From the NCBI GenBank assembly GCA_032622095.1, contig CP136064.1, positions 181,014,011 to 181,078,010 on the forward strand: 64,000 nucleotides of DNA, read 5' to 3'. The notes under the pieces were generated by a model, which saw nothing but the letters and a program-made list of their open reading frames with translations, did no database searches and had not been told where the DNA came from. Shown here one piece after another: positions 1 through 11,743 of the stretch. This DNA is from Siphonodentalium dalli. Its lineage: Eukaryota; Mollusca; Scaphopoda; Gadilida; Siphonodentaliidae. A program made the translations under genes and the position numbers. The stretch's first letter is position 1. Each line of letters begins with the position of its first letter.

Positions 1-644
1 AATGATCACTTCAATTATATTTGATACAAGAAATAAATGATTGATTGTGGCAGGTTTATTAATATATAGACAGAACACAAGGCGCATCTTGATCGCGAAT
101 CTTTTATAGAATGAGTTGTAGATGGCGCAAGGATAAACTTCACCAAAGCGGAGCTTGCATGATATGTGACTATGCACCCTCCGCAATGAGTTCGATAAAA
201 GATTCTAGATTATGATGCAAGTTGTATTCTGTATTTATTACAAACCCTTATGTCAGATAAGTTCGGTACATGATTGTGACCCCCATTGATTACTGTAACT
301 ACTTTTATTGTAATTTGAGTCTGATGAAAAACTGGTTATTATTTGTGCATCACCCAGAGCAAATCATTGACATTATGTACCATCACTCGTGACAACAGCA
401 TCAACACTAAGTAGTTCCGGCTAATATTCCACTTGTGGTATACAGCAATATGTATTCAATGGCTGGGATTGATTATGTTGAATACATGTGCCTCGCATCA
501 ACATGTGTGGAATAAACTTATTTATTTGTCAGAGGTAAAATACATGTTAGAGACATAGGACTTTATAAGTTGCTGCATTCCCCGAGAAACAATATATTTT
601 TTTCTGGCCTTAGAATGTAAGTTTATTATCATTAAATGTACAGA
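1..644. other. Nothing recognised
   Basis: AT-rich sequence past the KSR 3' end. No gene, clear repeat copy or RNA gene recognised. Confidence 0.5.
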
Positions 645-831
645 TTAACCCTTTCATGACAGGAGCTGCGCTGGTACAGCATTAAATAACCTGTGCCAGT
701 GCATTCTCTTATAGGTCAATGTATTCTCTTATATATGCGAGGCTCCCTATGAGAGACTCTCATATATAAGAGAATGCATTGGCACAGGGTTTGCGCACAA
801 TTTCAGGGTGCTTCAGTCATGGAAGGGTTAA
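645..831. mobile_element. TTAA-bounded foldback MITE (family A)
   Basis: The element starts TTAACCCTTTCATGAC and ends with the inverse GTCATGGAAGGGTTAA. TTAA at both ends and CCC-starting inverted repeats are the piggyBac pattern, so I call it a piggyBac-like non-autonomous element. The centre is a palindromic cassette with arms GCATTCTCTTATATATGCGA and the inverse. Length 187 bp; no coding capacity. Confidence 0.8.
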
Positions 832-1539
832 TTCCTCCACTACTCTACCTTTTTATTGAGGCCATTCAAAATAAAAGCCTGTGTTCTCCCAGAACAGATT
901 GTGGCTATAATGCCTATGGTTCATGAAGTAACATCCTTGAGCAGTTGAGAACTTGAGAGGTTTAAAACTGACCATGATAAAAAGCACCGGTTTCCTACAT
1001 AAGTGGTTTTGTATGTGAAGTAGAGAAGGAGATTTAGTGTTTATTACCATCTGCAGTCGTGGATGCTTCTGGTCGCGGGGACTTTTAAGGTTTGCGGTAG
1101 CTTACTGCAGAGCTATTTCTCACCCATTGTATTCGCCAATCAACCTGTCCCCATGATAGTCTCGGCTGAGTGGCAGATTAAGTGCATTTCAAGTCACTCA
1201 GTGTAATCCGCATTATCGTTGTGGACCGACCTTAAATGGTACATGTGTCCATTTTAAGGTCAATTTCTGACTGAATCAAATTGCACATTGTCATTTGACC
1301 CGATATCGAACAATTTTGTATGCAAAATACATGCATTATTGTTGCCATTGTCTATCTAATATGAGCAGATGACATTTAACAACCACCATTGAAAAGAGAT
1401 GGCAACAACCATATAAAAGAGAAGCAACTGAACTCTATCTTAGTTACAGGGTTGTTGATTTTTAAAAAAATAATTTTTAAAATAATTTTTTAGGGTGAAA
1501 TTGTTCGGATAAATGAAGGTTCTCAAAGGTGTCGCTTAT

Positions 1540-1545
1540 TTTATT
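1540..1545 (-). promoter_or_regulatory. Candidate KSR polyadenylation signal
   Basis: AATAAA on the minus strand, about 390 bp past the KSR stop codon. It lies inside the repeat element 1047-1902, so if used it would be transposon-derived. AATAAA is common in AT-rich DNA and other copies lie further on (for example 852-857), so this is a weak call. Confidence 0.25.
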
Positions 1546-1759
1546 CAAGGCTGTATTAATCAAACTACCAACTAAAACACAAATATCATGGCAGTAAATA
1601 CAGCGACAATGTGCTTCATGCATACACTTAGTAGGGGTTCCAGGTGGGTCCCAATATTGTGTTATCTGCATCAGTAGAACTGTGCTCAAATTTGTACTAC
1701 ATGTACTTAATTTAGTCAATTTGAGCCAAAAACTGAATATGTTTCCATTTTTGGACATA

Positions 1760-1832
1760 AATCAATGATAAATTCATTGATTTAAATCAATGATTTTAAT
1801 CTTGATTTAAATCGTCTGATTTAAATCGGCCA
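1760..1832. repeat. GATTTAAATC-rich simple repeat
   Basis: Repeated, self-complementary units around TGATTTAAATCA with spacings of 10-20 bp, inside the right part of the 1047-1902 element. Could form small hairpins. No function is claimed. Confidence 0.6.
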
Positions 1833-1936
1833 ACCTTGCATAGTTGTGAAGAGGTTCAACCTTAAAAGTCCCGCATCTAGAAGCATGCACGACTGCAGAT
1901 AGGAATAGACCATTAGATATTATACACTGGCCGCTG

Positions 1937-2095
1937 TCATGTCAGGAATATTGATTCGGCACTCCGCGACAAATGCACAGGATGTGACGGACTCCTTATA
2001 AGTCTCTTCTTTGGTAATCTTTCAAGAGCTTTTAACAGTTTATGAAACTCTGGTCGATCATCAGGTTTGTAGGCCCAACATGACATCAGAATATC
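1937..2095 (-). CDS. KSR: KSR exon 16: end of kinase domain and stop codon
   Basis: The exon is 159 nt: 52 codons and TGA at 1937-1939. It encodes DILMSCWAYKPDDRPEF, the conserved CW.....RP subdomain XI, then a basic tail with LPKKRLIRSPSHP and AESIFLT at the C-terminus. The vertebrate tail also follows the kinase domain with LPK.NRRLSHPGHF and a similar Ser-Ala-Glu ending. Acceptor CATTCCAG. A TTAA-bounded MITE begins 44 bp upstream of the acceptor (2139). A terminal-inverted-repeat element ends about 35 bp past the stop, so most of the 3' UTR is probably transposon sequence. Confidence 0.97.
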   Translation of the reverse strand, partial: DILMSCWAYKPDDRPEFHKLLKALERLPKKRLIRSPSHPVHLSRSAESIFLT

Positions 2096-2138
2096 CTGGA
2101 ATGTGAAATGGAAGGAAATGAGAATTTAACAGATGTAC

Positions 2139-2386
2139 TTAACCATTCCGTGACTGGAGAATCCTGAAATCTTGCGAAAACTCTGTGCCAATGCATTCTC
2201 TTATATATGCGAGTCTCCCATAGGCAGCCTCGCATATATAAAAGAATGATTGGCCTAGCAATATTTACATTGACCTTGTAAACCAATGAATTTTCTTATA
2301 TATACGAGGCTCCCAAATATAAGAGAATGGACTGGTACAGGACCTTTAATGCCGCACCAGCGCAGCTTCCGTCATGAAAGGGTTAA
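2139..2386. mobile_element. TTAA-bounded foldback MITE (family A)
   Basis: TTAACCATTCCGTGACTGG at the left, GTCATGAAAGGGTTAA at the right, with two copies of the GCATTCTCTTATATATGCGA palindrome between. It sits in the last KSR intron, 44 bp from the acceptor of the final exon. Confidence 0.8.
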
Positions 2387-2845
2387 GAGTTCAATACTTC
2401 CAGTTCAACATATAAAATCAAAATTAACATATTATTGTTTTTGTCCCACTGAATAAAATGTTACAAACCTTAGTTCAGATATAAATCAGCCTAAACAAAG
2501 TTATTTTCTTAAAAAAATAATGTTATAATTACAAGATTCAATATACATTGTCATCAATTAAATATATAAAATGTATAGGGAGTGTAACATGCATATAAAT
2601 TGTGTAATGATATATTGAGAAATTCAGGGTCCAAGGTATGCTGCAATGATTTTTTACAACAATGCAAACAAAATAATGCAAAAACAATGCAAAGTTTCAG
2701 TAATTGTGATATGAAGAATGCGAAAAAAAAATGTTGATTTATTTGATATATAATGTTGATATATTTATGATTAGAGAGAAGGCAGTAACTAATTCTGATT
2801 TGTTCAGGTTGGGTTAGATACTATTAAAGTAATATTATCACATAC
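2387..2845. other. Intron sequence, nothing recognised
   Basis: AT-rich remainder of the last KSR intron. No repeat family of this window recognised. Confidence 0.5.
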
Positions 2846-2975
2846 CTTGAAGTCAGTTGTCGTAGTTAGATTGCATAAGGATGGCTTCAGTCCTTTTCCA
2901 ACTTGCCAGATAATGGCCTCTGGAGGAGACTTTCTGTAAGGCCACTCAGCACAAAGTAACTCAAACCACACAGTT
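2846..2975 (-). CDS. KSR: KSR exon 15: kinase C-lobe
   Basis: The exon is 130 nt: one nucleotide plus 43 codons. It encodes TVWFELLCAEWPYRKSPPE and then AIIWQVGKGLKPSL, matching the KSR C-lobe (TVWYEL...WP...AIWQ.G.G.K). Acceptor TCTATAG, donor GTATG. The upstream intron (2976-8771) contains the 3.2-kb tandem-repeat-bearing element. Confidence 0.97.
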
Positions 2976-3970
2976 CTATAGAAAAATAAAACATCATTTA
3001 TACAACTCTAATATGTGACCCGCCATATCAAATCCAGTCGGAAGTCGGGATTTTTTTACCCTGTGCCAATGCATTCTCTTATATATGCGAGTCGACCATA
3101 GGTCGCCTCGCATATCATGTCGAGTTATCTGTGACTAAAATATACTCCCAGCACTAATGCAGGGCGCCTGGGTGTGAACCGCACTGGCTTTATACCATAC
3201 GGTGACTCCAGCATACAACCATTAATTAATTAGCTCTCCATATTCCTTTCATATCTCAGCCTGTGGGAGCATGGGCAGGGCACCCTGGCAAATTAATCAC
3301 CGTTTATTATTCGATGTATAAAATGTTAAATTGTATTGTTATTTTTAAAGGAAAAACAGAATTGCAATTAGCCAATAAAACGATAAAAACAATTATGATG
3401 CAGCAAAACAAAGTTATCAAACGAATTATATTTTTTAGAAAATCAGCAAAATATAATTGAATTAGTTTCCAAAACGACAATTTAACGCTTTAGTTCGTTC
3501 AATGCAAACGGAACCCAAAACCATGTATTTCCTATAAACAATGCGCAAACGATCGTGCATGAACATGTTTTTATCGCTAATTGTATGAATTCAGTTCTTT
3601 CTAATTTCGGGTGTAGATTATATTTTTATTTATACATGCACATGGGTAATTTCCGTATTTATCAACGGATTCGAGACATTGAAGTCTCAAACCACAACCG
3701 CGGATTCCAATTATACACTTGGTACATTTCGTTTTTGTCAAAAGCTGAAGTTTAATGAAATAAAAAAAATGCGATATATAGTATCAGCTTATTTTTCGAT
3801 GTGTCACATGATTACGTAACTTACCCACATGCCAGACAGCAGACTGCGGCGACATAACCTTTGATCTACCGCCGATGGACTGGGCCTGGTAAAGCTATTT
3901 TTAACATGGCGTAAGGTAATTAGCCTGTCACACGGACTTCTTTTTTAATGGAGCGAGAACGAAATGAGCT

Positions 3971-5215
3971 GGGTGTGGGTGCGGACAGACTTATTATACC
4001 AAAGGCTCGCGCGGCTGCCCAGAATGCTTCACTCCGAAACCGCTATATCGTGAAATATTTAGTCAGCTCATATGAATATCTTTATTGGATATTATAGAGC
4101 TATATTCTCCCGACATATAGCCGTTTTCCAATCGAAAATATATCCACGGGAACTTTGATTTATTTTCAATTTACCAGACCTGGGTGTGGGTGCGGTTGGG
4201 ATATTCACAGTCATCGGCAAACTATTTAATACTTCTTATACACAAGGCTCACGCTGCTGTCAGAATGTTTCACTTTGAAACTGTTATATCTTGAAATATT
4301 AAGTCACAGCATATGATTCTATTTACTGGATATTATAGAGCTATATTCTCCCGACATATAGCCGTTTTCGAATCGAAAATATATCCACGGGAACTTTGAT
4401 TTATTTTCAATTTACCAGACCTGGGTGTGGGTGCGGTTCGGATATTCACAGTCATCGGCAAACTATTTAATACTTCTTATACACAAGGCTCGCGCGACTG
4501 TCAGAACGTTTCACTTTGAAACCGTTATATCTTGAAATATTAAGTCACAGCATATGATTCTATTTATTGGATATTATAGAGCTATATTCTCCCGACATAT
4601 AGCCGTTTTCGAATCGAAAATATATCCACGGGAACTTTGATTTATTTTTAATTTACCACACCTGGGTGTGGGTGCGGTTCGGATATTCAGTCATCGGCAA
4701 ACTATTTAATACTTCTTATACACAAGGCTCGCGCGGCTGTCAGAACGTTTCACTTTGAAACCGTTATATCTTGAAATATTAAGTCACAGCATATGATTCT
4801 ATTTATTGGATATTATAGAGCTATATTCTCCCGACATATAGCCGTTTTCGAATCGAAAATATATCCACGGGAACTTTGATTTATTTTCAATTTACCAGAC
4901 CTGGGTGTGGGTGCGGTTGGTATATTCACAGTCATCGGCAAACTATTTAATACTTCTTATACACAAGGCTCGCGCGGCTGTCAGAACGTTTCACTTTGAA
5001 ACCGTTATATCTTGAAATATTAAGTCACAGCATATGATTCTATTTATTGGATATTGTAGATCTATTTTTCCCCCCGACAGATACCCGTTTTCCAATCGAA
5101 AATATATCCACGGGAACATTGATTCATTTTCAATTTACCGGACCTGGGTGTGGGTGCGGTTGAGATATTCTCAGTCATCAGCAAATATTTAATACTTCTT
5201 ATACTGGCACGGTAT
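3971..5215. repeat. Tandem array, about 240-bp unit, five to six copies
   Basis: The marker GGGTGTGGGTGCGG recurs at 3971, 4182, 4423, 4664, 4903 and 5145, giving periods of 211, 241, 241, 239 and 242. The inner copies are nearly identical, while the first and last are diverged or truncated, the usual picture for unequal exchange. Each unit has TATTTAATACTTCTTATAC, GAAACCGTTATATC and CTCCCGACATATAGCCG blocks. No open frame crosses units. Confidence 0.92.
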
Positions 5216-5730
5216 ATTTGTTTGGTTCCTATTTTGTCGGTTCATAGATGCCGACCTAAATATTATAGCTGAGTTTAGGCGGAGAAAACTCAGAAAATTT
5301 TCGGAAGATTAGTTTGCTACCAGTTACCATACCTAAAAAGAGTGTCTTGCTACCTGTCTTCCTTTTTAAATGTAAGTTAGGTTTTAAAACTTTTAATTTC
5401 GTTTATTTATCATTTCAGATTCAGGTTTTTTTTTAAATCATAAAAATTAAATTAAATTTTATTTAAAGTTAAACTTTTAATTTAAAATTTAAAATTATAA
5501 ACTTGCAATGAAAAAGACAGTTTTATGGTGTATATTAGGCTGGACTGAGGATCTAAAAATGTAAAAAAAAAAAAAAAAAATTAATTAAATTTTAAAATTA
5601 AAAAAATGAAATTTGAAACGTGATATACATTGCTTATGAAGACATATCTAAGCAGCTGACTGCAAATTAATTAGTATAACAAGCCTTAAAGGGTAAACAT
5701 ACGAGCTGTGTTGTCACTGTGATTACCGGC

Positions 5731-5796
5731 ATACCGGCCGTCAGTGTTAGTTAATTAGACAGCGCTGTCTAATTAACTAACGCTAGCGGCCGGTAT
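5731..5796. repeat. Near-perfect palindrome with no loop
   Basis: Two 33-bp arms meet at 5763/5764 (centre AGACAGC|GCTGTCT) with about three mismatches near the outer CCGGCCG blocks. Could extrude as a cruciform. It sits inside the 3013-6193 element. Confidence 0.85.
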
Positions 5797-6239
5797 GCGG
5801 TTCAGATGGCTCTGGATTTAGTCACAGTTAACTCGACATGTATAAGAGAATGAGGCCTAACAATTTTTTATCATGTTTTTTAAATAAATGTTTCTTACCA
5901 TTTTTAGGACATAAAATAAAAAACATCCATTACCCTGCAGGGAGCCCCACACATATATAGAAGCATATAGAAGTGTCGTCTGCTCATGTTTGTCTGGGGC
6001 TCTGTATGGGTGAAATTATAAAATTGTTAAAGAATACAAGAAAAAATTATTAAAATTGTAAAAAATTGTTAGGCCAATGCATTCTCTTATATATGCGAGG
6101 CGACCTATGGTCGACTCGCATATATAAGAGAATGCATTGGCACAGGGTAAAAAATTCCCGACTTCCGACTGGATTTGATATGGCGGGTCACATATTATGT
6201 TGACTTGAAACAATCAACAAAAGAGATTGTTCTAATAAG

Positions 6240-6700
6240 AGCATCGCTAGGGTGTGGCAAAATATGCCCATGGTAATTTCAACAAAGGGCCATAACTCTG
6301 TTGAAAATTGGCGGGCGGAACATAAATTCTAACTTGATATGTATTTTCATTTTGAGTTAGTAAACTCGCATACCGAATATCATTCCATTCAGTTCAGACT
6401 AACTAAAGTTATCCTCCGGAAACGAAAATTGAGTGCAAATTCCAACAAAAAGGGCCATAACTCTGGTGAAAATTAGCGGGCAGAACCCGAATTTGAACTT
6501 GACCTGTAGGCTGTGCTAGTAAACCCACTTACCAAATTTCAGTCAATTCAGTTCAGGCTTTACTAAAGTTATCATCCGGAAATGAAAAAAAGCAAACGGA
6601 CGGAGGGACAGACGGTACACCTGACAGACGGACGGATGGATCAATAAAAATTATGACATACTCCCAATGAAAGTTCAGGGCAGATTCATCATAATTAAAT
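6240..6700. repeat. Dispersed repeat with GGCCATAACTCTG units and GACGGAC tail
   Basis: Two tandem units of about 170 bp with GGCCATAACTCTG, GCGGGC(G/A)GAAC and AAGTTATC(A/C)TCCGGAAA, then a GGACGGAGGGACAGACGG tail. Related copies: 13735-14090, 17700-18240, 45330-45660, 54880-55260. No coding capacity. Confidence 0.75.
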
Positions 6701-8771
6701 ATCATTGTTTTTATAGCCGAGCTGTGTTTCTTTGCATGAGATCAACTTGGTGTGTTGGTGTATTTGTATGGACACAAGCATAGCATATTCTCCATCGATA
6801 ATTGTGTATAAAAACTTAGCAACAATTGGTTTATAGACATCTTGGAGCACAGAACAATAATTGAAATATAAAAGTTGGAACCAGAACATTTTAAAACAAG
6901 TTCATCGTTCTGAACGTTTGCAAGCTACAATTTCAAGTTGTGTCTGCTACTTGTCATATTCCACATGTTAAATTTCTTTCATTTGCAGTTTAATCCATAT
7001 TAATAATTTCAACATTTTACAAAACCGATATTAATTCTTTCCAACTAGCCCTGACTAGCCGCAATTAAAAATCTCTGATTGACTAGTCACCAGGGTATAC
7101 TTACTGTTTCCCAGCAAACTGAACACAGATGCACCAGATACGCATAATTAAAGATAAAAACTATGAGGATACTCGCAAATAAATAAAACTGAAGATTTGG
7201 TTTAGATATCTTATTACCTATTTTCTCTATATATATATTTTTTTTAGATGGTTAATAAAACTTTCAATGTGCAGGTTTAAATTGAATGCGACAGGTCCCG
7301 TGAAACAAATAACTTTTTTGTATGGCCTTAGTATTCCCAGTATATTTTTTGTCATGTTAATATTTTATATTTATATATTATAATTTTTTCATAATACCAA
7401 TTAAATAAAATAGCTAAATTGCTAAACATTCAAATGGGCATCAGGAAGATATCATCAATAGAAGAGAGCAGAAGTTAATGCCAATAAAAACGGTTTAGGC
7501 CAAAAAAATATGATAGTTGCTTCTCAGGCAATTTTGTTGGAAAATCAATGTGGGCGAGAGGGTTTAATTTTATTTTTTATTTGTTTTCTGCCCGTAGACT
7601 GGCATAGCAATCATGGGTTATTATACCTTCCCAGGTCCAGAAAATGTAGGGAGAACTTTGTAATGGATATAAACTAATTTAATCTGATATAAAGAATGAC
7701 AAATTATGAAATTGTACTACCCGTACATCATACAGGGATTACCTAGAATGATATATATACTGATATGATTTTAATATTGGCACAATCATTTTAACAACAC
7801 CAGAACAATATCTGATTCATATCAAATTCCGGAGCGTAAATACAGCCGAAACGAAAAGATAAAGTGATCTTCTAAACTATCATAGAAAGTCTTGGTTCAC
7901 TTATTCCGCTGACTAATTAGATACTGTATATATACATACAATGGATGATGGTCAATATTGCTAATTTATTGGTAATAAAACTTCAAAAACATGGCCAATA
8001 TACACGGATTGTCAAACTGAGTTTTTATTGCGTTTCAGTTTGCGTTCCAGAATATGTGCTGACTGCAGATCGAAATATTCAACACAATTTACCAATAAAC
8101 TTGGGGGTTTGCACAGCCTGTGGTGACAATATACCTCATAGTTATCATTACCTATGGTATTTTGTTGAATACCCACACATACACCTTTGTATTTAGCCCC
8201 TATTCGACATTTGAAACATAAATCATTTCTGTGTGACAGTTTCCAAAATCTGAATAAAATGGTTCAATGTGGGCCTTTTTTTTCTTTCGAGGCGGCTATG
8301 CCTTATGAATCAAACCCTTTTTTTTAAAGTTATGTGTGTAATTTACAGCCTTATTATCTGAACCAACATGAAGTAAAATAAAATATGATAGTGTTACATC
8401 AAATTTACAACGGGGCTATACAAATCAGTGCTGACATTTCCAGTATTTTGCAGTGTTTCTACAGCATGGAATTACAAATGTTCAATTTCCAGTATCCTAG
8501 ATAGACATACACATATTGTATTACGGTAAGTAGAAACTGAATTTATAAAGGATCTCATCCCGAGTGTTTGCCCATAAGACATTACATGTGCTGCTAAAAA
8601 TGTTACCCTTTTTTTTATTCATGGGCTAGGTTCAAGGTACATATTTATATTTCAAGAACTTTGCTTTAATTTAAATGACATTCAATGACTTTCCGTTAAT
8701 TTGAACGACATTCAATAACTTTCTGATTGCATTACTTAAAATGCTGGATATCACAAGTAAAGTAAACTTAC
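6701..8771. other. Intron sequence, nothing recognised
   Basis: About 2 kb of AT-rich KSR intron with short poly(T)/poly(A) runs. No repeat family of this window and no gene seen. Confidence 0.5.
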
Positions 8772-8909
8772 CCAAATGAATATACATCAGATTTTTCAGA
8801 AAATGGCAAGTCATTATTTGCATCGTGACCACCCGCCTGCAGCGATCGTATTATTTCTTGGGATAAATAGCACAACCAGCCGGGAGGAATGCTCAGCCAC
8901 TCTCCTTTC
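8772..8909 (-). CDS. KSR: KSR exon 14: activation segment with SQE in place of APE
   Basis: The exon is 138 nt: one nucleotide, 45 codons, GG of a split Gly. It encodes KGEWLSIPPGWLCYLSQEI and later LPFSEKSDVYSFG. These align with the KSR activation-segment end (WLC.IP.GWL.YLAPEI) and the SDV.AFG helix F. The APE motif reads SQE (residues 442-444): the Glu that makes the structural salt bridge is kept, but Ala-Pro is replaced. The acceptor is GTTGTAG; the repeat with a GTGTCAATGACAC hairpin ends about 14 bp upstream, so little or no host polypyrimidine tract remains. Donor GTAAG. Confidence 0.97.
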
Positions 8910-8923
8910 CTACAACATAATGG

Positions 8924-9545
8924 AAGTGTCAATGACACTGTAGCTCAATTTGGAATGGGGATAATTTGGAAACAGTTATGCATTGCAGTTAATGGGAGGA
9001 ATAAGAATAAGGAAAGTTAACTTCTGGCGGCCATGTTTAAAAAAAAAAATTGGAATCTAGAGGTCACTTCAAAGATCTATATGAAGTTTTGTGACGATCG
9101 ATTGCGGGATGAGGCCTGTAGAGTGTGTCGAAGGATTTAGTCATGTAAAGAGTAAATCCAAGATGGACATGGCACAATGTTTTCTACCGAAATTCAGAAA
9201 AGTTTGATGGCTCCAATCTAATGGTCAACCTGAAGATGAAGTTCGGTGATGATCAGATGAGGGATGTGGTCTGTTGGGTGTGCCAAAGCATTTAGTCATG
9301 CAAAGAGTAAAATCAAAGATAACTGAAGACGCCATGTTTTTCATAGAAAATTATCAATTTTAATATATCCCAACCAGATGTGATCCTAAATATGCCTGTC
9401 AATTTTCAAATCAATACTCAAATATCACATATGTCAGATAATGTGGGCTGTAGGGTGTGCTGATGGATTCAGATATGAAATCCAATATGGCTGATGGCCA
9501 TTAACTAATTTTGGGAAAAATCGTCAAGTTGTTTCAATTAAAGCC
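8924..9545. repeat. Degenerate copy of the GACCTGTAGCC tandem family (family E)
   Basis: Starts with the hairpin AGTGTCAATGACACTGTAGC shared with 49160 and 59652, then eroded units containing AAGATGG, GCCATGTT, GATGATCAGA and TTTAGTCATGCAAAGAG. It starts 14 bp from the acceptor of KSR exon 14. Confidence 0.75.
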
Positions 9546-10260
9546 ACATGACAGTTTGCGCTCCAAAATACCACTAATAATATTCTGTTTTGAATTCTTC
9601 CAAGTATCAAAATAGGTTGATAAATACTTGAACTACCTTTCTGTTCCAGAAAGACGCATTGAAGTCATAGTAAATACAACTTTGAACACAATGTTTTGTT
9701 CCCAAACAAAAAACAGCCATTTGCACGGCATGGAACAGAAAAGAGCTTTCCGTGTTAGTCTATTCCTAATATGGTAGTAATAAAGAGTATTTGTTTCACT
9801 TCTGTGCAAAAAATTGAATCTAGAAATATTGTTGTGACTATGGGAAGTAAGGCCCATGGGGTTTTAAAGGCCTGGTAAGGCCCAAAATATCAATATCAAA
9901 TATCAATTTCAACCTATCTTATAGCTCCTTTCAAATTATGTACACATAATTTGGACGCTCGATTGAGCCATGTCCGTTTAAATTTATAAGTTATAAGCAG
10001 AAGTTTGATGATAAATATTTTAGTTGTAATTGCATAAATATAAACGAGACAAGAGTTTTTTCTTAATTACTAAAATTTTAATATAATATTAGCCTGGTAA
10101 GTGGAAAATTAGGTTAAGTAAGTTTGACTAAATTAGCTTAAATTGGACAAATAATCATTATATTAATAAAGATTATTCAATTCACAAAATATTTTATGTT
10201 TGAATAGTATTTGGGTAATCCATGATGAGTGAACTGTCATCTCTGAAGGCATTAACTTAC
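9546..10260. other. Intron sequence, nothing recognised
   Basis: AT-rich intron between exons 13 and 14 of KSR. No repeat or gene recognised. Confidence 0.5.
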
Positions 10261-10394
10261 CTTTGTTTTTGGCAAAGTTTCGTAACATTAAATAAACCGA
10301 AATCTGTGATGATGGCTTTGCCTTTGTCCCAGAATATATTTTTAGTTTTAAGGTCTTTATGAAGGATTCCTCTGGAGTGAAGGTAACTCATTCC
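10261..10394 (-). CDS. KSR: KSR exon 13: catalytic loop and DFG
   Basis: The exon is 134 nt: 44 codons then AG of a split Arg. It encodes GMSYLHSRGILHKDLKTKN, with the KSR-type HKD in place of HRD (Asp 395, Asn 400), then AIITDFGLFN with an intact DFG (Asp 412). Acceptor TTTTTTCAG, donor GTAAG. A 437-bp family B MITE begins 18 bp upstream of the acceptor, and an open frame runs from the MITE into this exon, so exonisation of MITE sequence is conceivable. Confidence 0.98.
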
Positions 10395-10412
10395 CTGAAA
10401 AAATGAAACACA

Positions 10413-10849
10413 TAAGCCTGCAAATAGGGTTTTGTCATTTGCAGAATGTGATCCCCAGAGGGTGAATTTAGTGATGCTAGCCCACACAGCGGTCTAGCAT
10501 CAGCAAGTTCACCCTCTAGGGAGCTGATTCTGTTTAGGCCTCATCTTCTGGGAAGTATCTATAATCTCAAATTAACATTGTTTTAGGTACTTTTTCCCTT
10601 CTGGGAAGTTTCTATATCCCCTAATTTGCAGAAGATAAACTGATGGGTGACTGATGGGTGAACATCACCAACTTCAACTGGGAACTTCAATCTGATCTTA
10701 GTTCTCCCATCGCAGTTGAGGCCTAAGCTGAATGAGGTTCACAGAGGGTGAATTTGGTGATGCTAGCCCACATCTGCGGGATATCATCACTAAATTCACC
10801 CTCAGGGGACCTCATTCTGCAAATGACAGACAAACTACTTGCAGGCTTG
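10413..10849. mobile_element. Double-hairpin MITE (family B)
   Basis: Ends TAAGCCTGCAAATAG and the inverse GCAGGCTTG. Each end carries a foldback of the 45-bp arm GAGGTCCCCAGAGGGTGAAT...; a conserved middle (CCTCATCTTCTGGGAAG, CCTAATTTGCAGAAGATAA, GGTGAACATCACCAACTTC) joins them. It begins 18 bp from the acceptor of KSR exon 13. No target duplication is evident here, but two other copies show 8 bp. Confidence 0.85.
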
Positions 10850-11169
10850 AGCTCCAGCTGCTGCTTGGAAAATGTGCCAATTGCAAAATTATTTTACATT
10901 TGGCAAAATTGTTGGCAAGCGAGTTCTCATTTCCACAAGACAGTAGAATCTATACACTGAGAAATCAGTTCTTTAAACCGTCTACGGCACGAATTCCCCA
11001 ACCAGTTTTCTAGTGGCATCTTATGCAGATTAGGGGAAGTTAACACCTCTATAGATATATGAATGCCTATCGGAGAGGTAGGGCCATTAAGAAGGATGGT
11101 GATGTTCACACAACTTATGTTTCCATTTAGTAGCTGTGGACATTTTATGGTGAATATGGAATACATCAG

Positions 11170-11395
11170 AATCAACATCAATTACTTATATCTATGCTCA
11201 ACTGGCAGATTTCAAGGGCATTTAATGCCCATTTCCAACAATACTCCGGTAGCACATTACGTCAATACAATATGAAAGCAAGGTGGGGTATGTGTGCCAA
11301 GTCATGTGAGGTACGTTCAGCTAACCAATATCCTACATTCATGTTCAACAGTGTGAAAACATGTATGACTGCAAATATACCGAATAAGTGATTTA
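11170..11395. repeat. Dispersed repeat related to 44085-44275
   Basis: Shares AATCAACA...CAGATT, TTAA(G/T)TGCCCATTTCCAAC, AAGTCATGTGA and CCTACATTCATGTTC(A/C)A with 44085-44275. It appears to be a diverged copy of one non-coding element. Ends not determined. Confidence 0.55.
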
Positions 11396-11743
11396 TAAGT
11401 GTTACCACACCCCAGAATTGAGATATATGGCCAAAATAGCCAACATAGAGCTTATTATGTTAGACATGCTCTGATTTGCAAATGTTCACTCAGAAATATT
11501 AACTTCTGTCTCTGCACATAGCCTTGTGTTGCCACAGTCTACCACGAATAGCTGAGGTACAACCATAAAGAACAACCTTTTCTGGATATCTTATATTCAA
11601 AATAGTGATAACTTTATAATATACAAATTGTTGTCAACAAGGGCATATTTATTGACAATACCACAATCATAGAGATTTCAAACAAAACATTCCCAAAATT
11701 TCTGAAATAACATATGTCTGCTAAGATTAAATTTATCACTTAC

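Larger units (their letters stand above)
1047..1902. mobile_element. Terminal-inverted-repeat element in KSR 3' flank
   Basis: The left end (ATCTGCAGTCGTGGATGCTT then GGGACTTTTAAGG) is repeated inverted at the right end (CCTTAAAAGTCCC then AAGCATGCACGACTGCAGAT), giving inverted repeats of about 50 bp. Internal sequence at 1070-1300 is related, in inverse orientation, to 53150-53370. No transposase frame. A GATTTAAATC-type direct repeat lies inside at about 1770-1830. Exact ends and target duplication are not clear. Confidence 0.65.
3013..6193. mobile_element. 3.2-kb TIR element carrying a tandem-repeat core
   Basis: The left end ATGTGACCCGCCATATC (continuing about 100 bp through a GTCGGAAGTCGGGA block and the family A palindrome) is repeated inverted at the right end, with near identity for about 95 bp. 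Between the ends lie five to six tandem copies of a 240-bp unit (3971-5215), an A/T-rich stretch, and a near-perfect palindrome (5731-5796). No transposase frame, so non-autonomous. Bivalves are known to carry TIR elements with tandem cores (the pearl family is the named example); the similarity is of architecture only. It lies in the KSR intron 2976-8771. Confidence 0.7.
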
